DNA from: Glandiceps talaboti | Lineage: Eukaryota; Hemichordata; Enteropneusta; Spengelidae | DNA length: 17,500 nt | NCBI RefSeq assembly: GCF_964340395.1 | Contig: NC_135570.1 | Span: 3,000,001 to 3,017,500 of the forward strand | Direction: 5' to 3' | Shown: positions 9,975 to 17,500 of the stretch, piece after piece | Position numbering within the stretch: position 1 is the stretch's first letter | Layout: every line of letters starts with the position of its first letter | The notes under the pieces: model-generated | Databases searched by the model: none | What the model was told of the DNA's origin: nothing | What the model saw: only the letters and a program-made list of their open reading frames with translations | Made by a program: the position numbers and the translations under genes

Positions 9975-10375
9975 ACATCGTCCTGCTCACAAAAATCTTA
10001 CTGACATTTCTACATTCTATCATCTGGCTTTATAGAAATCCCACTAAAATGATTGCAACATTTTCGTCTGGCTCAACTTTAATCTTAATTACACTGCTTA
10101 ATCTAGTGTCCCAATATTGCTGCATTTTCTGTGTATGAGCTACCGTTATCTTAGCAGATCGTCACAAAATCATATACATTGTAACAGTGTATACTTTGTT
10201 TTAGACATGCCAGCGGATTAAGATGTAACAACTGTATTTCAGTTTTCGTAGATTTAGCAATGTTAATGTGACTTTTGTCGCGTCAGACATTGAGATTTAG
10301 CAATGTTGGTAAGACATTTGTCGCAACTGAACATAAAATGTAGCAATGTTTATAAAATTTCTATCGAGCCCCACA
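9975..10375. repeat. Fold-back pair of 43-bp repeats related to the CGTCTGG family
   Basis: Forward units start at 9978 (CGTCCTG), 10021 (CATCTGG) and 10065 (CGTCTGG), about 43 bases apart, and resemble those at 282-641. After about 150 bases of unrelated DNA, units in the reverse orientation begin CAATGTT at 10258, 10301 and 10344, again 43 apart. For example CAATGTTGGTAAGACATTTG at 10301 is close to the reverse complement of the unit near 525-550 (TCTTACCAACATTG). Two tandem arrays of one unit in opposite orientation give a fold-back structure, as in fold-back transposons such as the TU elements of sea urchins. The open frame at 9866-10138 crosses the repeats and is not a gene. Confidence 0.65.
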
Positions 10376-11220
10376 ACCTTCTGTTTTAAGTTTTAACTTC
10401 CATTGTATGTTATAGCTAAAATAATGTTGGCTTGGTGTTTCACTCATGTGACATTACGTTTTTGACACAGAGTTAGACATATTTCAAGTCTAGATTAACA
10501 ATAACAGAAACACAGGATCCTTTGCCCAATCACATTGAACACTGATAAGCATTGGTATTCTTTCACGCTGCAGTAAAAACAGGCTTCTAATGAAAACATT
10601 ACACACGGACTTGATGATTTTAATGGCTACAATTGTTCATTTTCTAACTGATAATAAACATTTCAACTTTACTATTTACACATCCCCATTGTGTACGGCA
10701 CCTATGTAATTGTTTCTTTTGCATTAGCCGTTGTCTGAGGGTGAGTAATAAATGCCATGGCACATGAGTAAAACACCAAGTTAACATCATTTTAGCTGTA
10801 TCTCCTTCTTTTCAATTCAAGACATCAGACGTTGTCTATTCACACGATCAGATTCCTAGAAACTAGGTTATGAGAGCACGAGTGTGGTCCCCAAGAGTGC
10901 TGCAAATCAATGACAATAGTACATGATCAAAGTCACGAGCATATAGTTTTCACTGTTAGTCATGACCGAGCAAAATGTAATGATTTCTTTTACGTATAGA
11001 ACTAAATTGCATATCACAATTTAATGACCTTAGATGAGTGATCAGGGTAACACTTTCCTTTTCCTGTCTACTTTATAGATAAGGTGAGTGCACAAGTCGT
11101 TGTTCTATAGTCATCAAGATTACATTGCACCACACAAAACTAACTTGAAATAATTCTATCAGAAGTACCGATAGTATCATATAAATTACGTAATGTAACT
11201 CAACTACCTTTAAGATATAT
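10376..11220. other. Intron segment, no feature
   Basis: AT-rich DNA with no exon, RNA gene or clear repeat visible. It ends at the start of the CCTAACC-rich minisatellite. Confidence 0.5.
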
Positions 11221-11660
11221 CTTAACCAAAACCCTTCCATAACATCCCCTAGCCTAACCTGGCCTAACCCAACTTGGTAAATCACATCCTACCTTATGGA
11301 AATATATCGTAATAACCAAAGCTCTTCCATAACATCCCCTAGCCTAACCTAGCCTAACCCAACCATCCTACCTTATGAAAAGACATCTTAACCAAAACCC
11401 TTCCATAACATCCCTCGCCTAATTTGGCCTAACCCAACCATCCTACCTTATGAAAATACATCTTAACCAAAACCCTTCCATAACATCCCCTAGCCTAACC
11501 TGGCCTAACCCAACATGGTAAATCCCACCCTACCTAATGGAAATATATCGTAATACCCCAACCCTTCCCTAATATCCCATACCTTAACCCAGCTTAACCA
11601 GTACCCAACTTGGCAAAACCCACCCTACACAAAACATATCTTAACCAATCCATACTCTAA
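11221..11660. repeat. CCTAACC-rich minisatellite, 5 units of 75-91 bp plus a partial
   Basis: Units start at 11221, 11308, 11387, 11462 and 11549, with a partial sixth at 11640; lengths are 87, 79, 75, 87 and 91. Each holds CTTAACCAAAACCCTTCCAT or a variant, then AACATCCC, AGCCTAACC, GGCCTAACCCAAC, and a CCTACCTTATGAAA-type end. Units one and four are nearly identical (both carry TTGGTAAATC or TGGTAAATC and end in ATATAT). Units two and five both begin CGTAATA. This suggests duplication of a three-unit block of about 241 bp. The antisense frame at 11073-11285 reads through it and is not a gene. Confidence 0.9.
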
Positions 11661-12285
11661 AATCACTTAAAGTGGCACAAGTTGTTTGACTCAAGTGTAA
11701 ATACTTTCATAACAACCATGGGAACATTCTGTGGTATTAACTTACTATTTTCATAAATTATATTTTTCTGGTAATGTACATACGTACATGTATACGTACG
11801 TATTCTACAGTAACTTGGATTACCCCAGATGAAAATGTCTTTTTTAGACATTGTATTTGAGCGTGAATATCGCTGATTGTAATACTTGTATCTACGCCTA
11901 CAGTGTACAACGTACTTGTTTTGATATCAAAATGCCCTGTACATCTGAAAGTATTTTGAAGTCATTTACCTTTAGGATGTAATTGCAGGAGTCCCCTCGG
12001 AGCTGAAGGCATGACTTTGAATAGGCTCATATACATGCACTTTAAATATCAATATTAAAGATAAAGTTTGGATTACTTGTGTATACACTAAAGGGAGAAA
12101 TTGTCTTTTAACATATCCGGCATACATGTAGGTATACTCATAAGAAGATCGGACACGCCTAATGATAATGTCTAGTGTCAGAGGATGGACATTAAATCAA
12201 CCATGATAGTTACCTGGAAAAATGTTCCCAAAGTTTCTCTTCTAGTGTTTTTGCATATTATAAGCTTACAGTCTTCGCAAGATGT
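11661..12285. other. Intron segment, no gene seen
   Basis: AT-rich DNA with an imperfect alternating palindrome of TACGTA motifs at about 11776-11801. No exon or RNA gene is visible. The antisense frame at 11663-11851 crosses this palindrome and lacks domain character. Confidence 0.5.
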
Positions 12286-12492
12286 GCATGTAGTTTGGAA
12301 TAGACGTGATATCAGAGTGAGACTCGCTACAAGGTTTTATGTTACAGCCATTACAGGATGACCATGTAATTTGGAATAAACGTGATATCAGTTCAGTGAG
12401 ACTCGCTACAAGGTTTTATGTTACAGCCTTTACAGGATAAGCATGCAGTTTGGATTAGGGGTGATATCAAGGGCCACTAGATGTTATGTTAG
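12286..12492. repeat. Minisatellite, about 2.6 units of 76-79 bp
   Basis: Units start at 12286, 12362 and 12441 (lengths 76, 79 and partial). Each begins (G/C)CATGTAGTTTGGAATA, then CGTGATATCA, then GTGAGACTCGCTACAAGG, TTTTATGTTACAGCC and TTACAGGAT. The first two are almost identical, with a three-base insertion (TTC after CAG) in the second. The third is more diverged and fades near 12492. The high identity of the first two points to recent duplication. Confidence 0.92.
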
Positions 12493-13770
12493 CAAAAATT
12501 ATTCCTTCCTAAGTGGCTAAACAGTAGCATCATGCACACTACTATTACAATAGACACATGGTAGACGTTGAAGACTGTACATGTTGAACATTCAAGTATC
12601 CAATTTCACAGTGACTACACAGACCAGCTGCAATGGAACACTTCCACAGAATGAGACCAGGCTCTGTATCTTAATTTTGTTTATCTTAACATGAAACCTT
12701 ATAAGTTGTAGCAAGTCATACTGAACTACCTTATCTCATCAAAACTCCATGCTCATCCCATAACAGCTGTAACATTGTAACCCGTCGTTCTGTTTGATAT
12801 TGAATCGCCTATAATGATATGTTCTTGCTATGTTCTCATTGTACGCAAGTTGTGAAAGGCAATGGAAAACGAGCTTTTAAAAAAATCTTTAACAACGATA
12901 TCATAAAACATTGAAGTGAAGTGAGATCTAAGAGTGCGAGTACGATACATTATAATATAATACAGTTTTTACTTTCCAAGTAGAAGGTCAATGTGTCTCT
13001 TGAGAACTTCGGTGGGTAATTATAAACACTAATGGGGATTTAATGTTTTGACATTGACTTTGATGAGTCGCCATGAATACATCCAACATAAGACACCCAT
13101 CTTTGATTACTGCATATTCAGTAGAAGTGCACCTCCACACGTTTGTTTCACATTTATCCAAGTGCTGGGTACAATTATTCTGTAAACTATACCCCTGTTT
13201 ATATCTTATCGAATCTATAGGCCATTCAACGCCTCAAGACTATAACGCTTACACAGAGCGCGGTGCGAGAAAGAGATAACGGCTATGTCACATATTGTGT
13301 GCATTTTATAATTTCACACTTATTAATTCTGTCAGATCTTACAATATTTCATTTCTTTTTGTTTACGCTGACTTAACATTAGAATTCGTTTGACCTTTCA
13401 GTTTTATTCCATATTGTTAATTTTGTCATGATCACACCCGTGTGTAAACATCCTCTGGCGACCTCGGCAGTAGTTTTATCCTTATCAAACCTCAACAAGA
13501 AGATATCTAAAAAAAAAAATTCACATTCTAGCGAAACTCGCGATAAACTGTTGTATATATAGATTCTACTACAGATTCTTGCCCAAGTGCTGACAATGTT
13601 TGTATAATCAAGGCCATTCTGATTTTTTAAAAAGATGAGGAATACGATTACAGTATGAGATGACGATGACGATATATTTGACATTTTGATTCATGGTGGA
13701 TAAATAGCACAATGTCAAGTATAATGGTGGATATGATTGCACAAAGATATATACACATATAGACAGGCAG
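12493..13770. other. Intron segment, no gene seen
   Basis: About 1.3 kb of AT-rich DNA. The 68-codon frame at 13073-13279 and antisense frames at 13379-13684 and 13608-13790 show no recognisable domain or splice pattern. A nine- to ten-A run lies near 13509-13519. Confidence 0.5.
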
Positions 13771-13800
13771 ACATATACGGACATACACACCCGTATATGT
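13771..13800. repeat. Perfect 10-bp inverted repeat with 10-base loop
   Basis: ACATATACGG at 13771-13780 is exactly the reverse complement of CCGTATATGT at 13791-13800. It lies directly upstream of the GTAT microsatellite and shares its ATGTAT/ATACAT character, so it may be a by-product of slippage or inversion in that tract. Confidence 0.85.
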
Positions 13801-13824
13801 ATCTGCGTGTGGATCGACGGCTCG

Positions 13825-13863
13825 ATGTATGTATGTATGTATGTATGTATGTATGTATGTATG

Positions 13864-13893
<30 letters not shown>
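13825..13893. repeat. (ATGT)n microsatellite, about 17 units
   Basis: An uninterrupted tetranucleotide tract. The four open frames that cross it encode Tyr-Ile-His-Thr or Met-Tyr-Val-Cys repeats and are artefacts. Confidence 0.97.
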
Positions 13894-13894
<1 letters not shown>

Positions 13895-15189
13895 GGTAAA
13901 ATCAATTGCGGCTATTCGCAAAGGTAATCGTGTCGAAATTTCTACTTCTGGACCTCACGTATGGATATATACAACTACAACATTCAAAACTTAAAGTGAA
14001 CTACGGAAACTTAAAGGAAATGAGTCCAGTGTTTTCTCTTATAATTAGAGGGAGAATTCTCCGAAACTTTCTTCCTTCGTAATTCACCGTGTGTAAAGTT
14101 TGTCTTTCACACAATTTCATTAAATCTGAAAATCATGAGATATCTTGTTATTTTTTGTTCTTGTTTCTGAAATGTGACACATTACATCAAACTAGGAATA
14201 ATAGGCCTCCAACCGGGTTCTTTTGTTATTTCATTGATAATCAATGTCACGGTTTCTTCGTTATGATTACACACAGGGTTGTTATCACTGTACGTGATAC
14301 GGTAATGATATCAGACGAACACGCGGCATCAATATATCTGTGAAATTACTCTGAGACATGGATAATGCTGTGAGGTTTTAAGCGGCAATAACCTTAAAGG
14401 CATTACCTTAACCTTTGATTGAAATGGATTTTATACTTGAATTTGCTATATTTACAAATTTGTGTTTTTCGTTTCAGTTCCGTTCAAAAAATGACAACTT
14501 CCAAAAAAGTACATTATACACACTTTTCAGTACCTTGTAATACATCATGTGTCACACAGCCATGTTTTTGTTAGCAACAAAATCAACCCTGCTGGCAGAC
14601 ACACTATTTATCTTATTTTTGCAAGATTCTTCTGATTGCAAAGTTTACCCGTTTGATTTGACATTTTAAAGACGACCCCGTATTGCAAGCAATGACAGAA
14701 AAGGCTTACTGAAAGTGTATTGAAACGATATTTTCTTTAAAAACCCAGTATTCAGTTGAAAATGCATACACTTTTAGTGGTTACAGCTTGCAGTGATAAA
14801 GAATAAAAAAAAGTTTATAAATTTGCAAAACGTTGTCAAAGTTTATCTGTGTCTCAGTTCGTAAAAAACATCCTTTAATATTCTAATGAATGGCCCCATG
14901 AGAGTAAAAATACAGAGTAGTTCTAGTGCACCATAAACTGTTTAATAACACGAGAACCAGACATAAAAAATGTCTACCCCGATAGGCCCCACTGACGTGG
15001 ATCTTTATCAAAATGATGGACGTCACACTCTGTTTGTTTATATCACTATCTCTGTCACATATCTTGAGTTCATATGTGTTTAGTATGTAAATGCATACCT
15101 ATGATGGTTGGTGAAGTAGGCAAACAAAACATAACGGAGCCTCACTCCCACGTGTTTGTAAGTTTGTGTGAAATTTGTAGACTAATACG
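13894..15189. other. Intron segment, no gene seen
   Basis: AT-rich DNA without a supported exon or RNA gene. The plus-strand frame at 14089-14343 has no domain features. A small local duplication (ACCTTAAAGGCATTACCTTAACC) lies at about 14390-14413. Confidence 0.5.
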
Positions 15190-15660
15190 ATATATCTTAG
15201 GTTTATATGAAATATGACGTTTTAGATATATGATCTGATTATGATTCAGTACGATATGATATAGTACGGCAGAATATATTGTAACATAATGTAGCATGAT
15301 ATAATATGATATGACACTATATGCTCTCGGGGGGGGGGGGGTTGAGTAAGAATAGAGGGCCACTGTGTTATTATAGGTCCGTACCAGGGGTAATAACTGA
15401 AAAGTGCTTGGAACACAGTGTGGTAAAAAGCTATATAAATATATTATATTATAGTATGATATGATATGGTATGGTATGATATGATGTGATATGATATATG
15501 ATATATATATATTGTATGACAGATATGCTATGATGCTATGATATGATATGCTATGCTATTCTATATGATATGATATCCTATTATATGAGATATGATATGG
15601 TATGTGATATGACATGATGTGACAAGATATGATGCGCTGTGATATAACGGTATATCATGT
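15190..15660. repeat. TATGA-type pentanucleotide-rich region
   Basis: Degenerate ATATG/ATATGAT repeats cover about 15220-15325 and 15445-15655, with purest runs such as ATGATATGATATG near 15465-15500 and 15535-15600. A non-repetitive insert with a 13-G run lies between them. ACACTGTG motifs form a 9-bp inverted pair (15361-15369 with 15412-15420) around the insert. The antisense Tyr/Ile/Ser/His-rich frames are repeat translation. Confidence 0.85.
15329..15341. repeat. Homopolymer run of 13 G
   Basis: Thirteen consecutive G residues in otherwise AT-rich DNA, at the edge of the TATGA-rich region. Base-call length errors are likely. Confidence 0.95.
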
Positions 15661-16993
15661 TCATGAAAGGCCTGAGATCTCTAATAATTGCGTACATAAT
15701 ATTTTTGTTATATAAAAGATTTTTTTTACATAATATCCTACTAATGCGTTTTAAAATATTCATTTACTAATGCATCAACGATCAAAGAAAGAAACACATT
15801 AGTCTATTTGAAATATAAGTTCAGCTAGGAATAAAAACGTGTTGAATGTAGAAATGACATCTTCATTTTGACGTGTATAGTTAAACCTACGATTGCATGT
15901 CTATTAAACCCACGCGTTTTACATAATAAATAAACGAAGCCATTAAGATACATCTGGTTCAATAGTAAATTATATATTAAGTCTTCTAAACGAATATTCC
16001 TGACTGGAAATGTAACAATTGTTATTTTTCGTCTGTACATATTTCTTATATCATGTACGCATGCTCAACCTTGGCACTTTGACCATGACATATTTATGAC
16101 AAGTTAGTTTCCAAACATCTTTGAAACCTTGTATTTTCGTTCGTTCTACAAATATTCATACTCTCTAACATACTTTTACTTTAAAAATCAATTATGTTGA
16201 CTAATATTAGTATGCAGGGGATGGAAAGGGCCATTTTAAAAACAGGGTCCCTGGTGGGTATACCAACACGCCTATTGTAACTTTATTAAAATTAATGCCG
16301 TCCCTTTGTGGTTCAGCAACCTGTCCCGCTATTTGAACGTTATTATTCCCATTTGTTAAAGAAGGAAATACTACTCGTTGTTATTTTTATTTTGATGTTA
16401 GCAGTCTCTGCTCAGCTATAAGGTCATTCAACATTATCCAAAATACAATATTCTAGGACCATATTATACTTTGTAAAGCTTTTGCTCTATACGTTTGGCT
16501 TGAGAACATGTTTAGAACAGAACACTGGAGAGGAAAATATGTCGACCTGGACATTCATAGATCCTGCATCTTTAGGATGCATTAAAAGTAGGACCTTCTA
16601 GAAAAGCACAGGGAACGTAGAGAACATTTTACTGTTGCAATATATATTTGAAAATATAGATAACAATATGAAGAACAATTTTTAAGCAGACAGGCTAAAC
16701 ACGATTTCAATGTAAAGTAAAACAAGTGTTAGTATAATGAGATCGGCAGCAAGTTGTAATACATTTTAGAGTAATTTGTAATACTATATAATAAAACCAC
16801 TGTGCTTTCTGAAAATGAGTGCATCTCTATCTGGATTGTGTGACAATTCAAAGAATATACGAATATGAATTCTATTTGTGTGCGTCTTTTGTTATTGAAA
16901 ATAAAACCGTTTATTGGGCAGTTCTCTAGATATTAGATGTTGCCTACATTTGGACATAACGAAAATAAACAAGGTATGTATTCTGTAACTTAC
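15661..16993. other. Intron segment next to the donor, no gene seen
   Basis: About 1.3 kb of AT-rich intron leading up to the splice donor at 16993. The antisense frame at 15825-16040 has no domain signature. No repeat or RNA gene is evident. Confidence 0.5.
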
Positions 16994-17148
16994 TTTACAA
17001 GTATAGCAACCGAAAGCAGTAAGCATAAGATGGGTAATAATTGCTGCATATCCCCCTTCCTTGACTGCATACGGTAGACTTAGTATTCCAGCGCCTTGTA
17101 TACAATTAGCCACGTTCCAAGCCGCCAACCAGGTGGAACTTGTACCAG
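16994..17148 (-). CDS. VIAAT/SLC32A1-like transporter, internal exon (first helix)
   Basis: This 155-nt exon starts after the acceptor TTTTCTTATCAG (AG at 17150-17149) with two bases that complete a split codon, followed by 51 codons, and ends at AAA|GTAAGT. It reads (A)GTSSTWLAAWNVANCIQG, then GAGILSLPYAVKEGGY and a hydrophobic helix ending GCYTCK. W-N-x-x-N-x-I-Q-G, L-P-Y-A and GGY are hallmarks of the first transmembrane helix region of VIAAT/amino acid permease proteins, which carries the unwound substrate-binding stretch in this fold. Cys in NCIQG replaces the NAIQG Ala of vertebrate VGAT. The frame continues in phase into the exon at 3049-4110. An open frame read past 16994 to a stop at 16892 is intronic. 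Upstream exons coding the cytosolic N-terminus are outside the window. Confidence 0.93.
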
Positions 17149-17486
17149 CTGATAAGAAAAAAAAGACAGAAAATAGTTACTATGGTTACTTCAGTATTAT
17201 CGCTTATTTTCTGTGACTATCATTGCGTCCTTATTTTGGATAAAGTAATGTTAGTCTGGGAACTAACATAAAAGTTAATTCCTCTCGGATAAAATCTGTA
17301 TCTGGCTCCAACATTTTCAGCGCATTCAAACTAAATAAAAAATACATACATTGAGAGAGAAATTTACATTTTACCTGTCCTTTGACATATATAATTCAAG
17401 GTTTTCTGTTAAATAAATGTCTTTGAATAAGTCCCTATTATATTCCCTATGTTTCAATGTTTCTACTTGGGAAGAGGTTTACTTAC
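17149..17486 (-). other. Probable short intron (phase 1) upstream of the internal exon
   Basis: The right-hand boundary is inferred from a strong minus-strand donor, ATG|GTAAGTAAAC, with GT at 17486-17485. The left boundary is the acceptor TTTTTTTTCTTATCAG at 17149. An alternative donor, GGACAG|GTAAAA, at 17375/17374 would give a shorter intron but leaves only ten open codons before a stop with no good acceptor. The internal exon needs a phase-1 donor, which both could supply. Confidence 0.4.
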
Positions 17487-17500
17487 CATTTAAAAAAATA
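17487..17500 (-). CDS. Possible 3' end of the preceding exon of the VIAAT-like gene (cut by window edge)
   Basis: If the donor at 17487/17486 is used, the last base G joins CT of the next exon as an Ala codon, and the preceding in-frame codons read IFLN. Only about four codons are inside the window and they are too few and too T-rich to test. The call rests on the donor match alone. Confidence 0.25.

Larger units (their letters stand above)
4111..16993 (-). other. Large phase-0 intron of the VIAAT-like gene (12,883 bp)
   Basis: The donor is AAA|GTAAGT at 16994/16993 and the acceptor is TTCTTTCAG|ATT at 4111/4110, both on the minus strand. The join reads ...GCYTCK-ILGNCLYESE, which is collinear with the CYTGK-IL-CLYE region of known VGAT proteins, so no coding exon is missing between them. 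The intron carries most of the repeats in the window, including microsatellites, two minisatellites, a MITE, a fold-back element and a hairpin. I see no convincing nested gene in either orientation. Confidence 0.9.

Noticed and set aside
11776-11801. TACGTA-rich near-palindrome
   Set aside because: The symmetry is imperfect and comes from a simple alternating composition.
13073-13279. 68-codon plus-strand frame ending in a basic tail
   Set aside because: The composition is not clearly coding, there is no domain, and no splice sites fit; this length is expected by chance in a window of this size.
16892-16993. Continuation of the transporter frame past CYTCK
   Set aside because: The GTAAGT donor at 16993 and the perfect join to ILGNCLYE at 4110 show that this extension is intronic.

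Overview
The window is eukaryotic nuclear DNA, almost certainly from an invertebrate animal. It is AT-rich, with introns, GT-AG splice sites, many microsatellites, short non-autonomous transposon-like elements and degenerate minisatellites. There are no prokaryotic-style operons, rRNA or tRNA genes, and no CRISPR array. The protein and repeat content would fit a marine lophotrochozoan or invertebrate deuterostome, but the species cannot be fixed from the sequence.

One gene is certain: the C-terminal part of a minus-strand SLC32A1/VIAAT (vesicular GABA/glycine transporter, UNC-47 type) family member, in the amino acid/auxin permease superfamily. It is seen as an internal exon at 16994-17148 and a long terminal exon at 3049-4110. 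They are separated by a 12.9 kb phase-0 intron (4111-16993) with clean GT-AG borders. Together they encode about 405 residues, which covers the whole membrane core of the family. The cytosolic N-terminus lies to the right of the window. A possible end of the next upstream exon is at 17487-17500.

The giant intron and the left flank hold the repeats. The left flank has a CGTCTGG-unit minisatellite (282-641), an element with 20-bp terminal inverted repeats around a (TCTG)n(TG)n tract (1558-1920), and a weakly supported two-exon plus-strand gene candidate (784-887 and 1932-2161) that would face the transporter tail to tail. The intron has a (TCTG)n tract (4889-4981), a perfect 15-bp-stem hairpin (7271-7303), a Tourist/Harbinger-like MITE with TTA target-site duplications and a telomere-like tract inside (8812-9625), and a fold-back pair of 43-bp repeats related to the left-flank minisatellite (9975-10375). 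Further along are two minisatellites (11221-11650 and 12286-12492), a (GTAT)n tract beside a 10-bp inverted repeat (13771-13893), and a TATGA-type pentanucleotide region with a 13-G run (15200-15660).

I see no multi-gene novel system. The points most worth a second look are the identity and substrate of the divergent VIAAT-like transporter, the two transposon-like elements defined here by their ends, the fold-back/minisatellite family, and the possible tail-to-tail gene.
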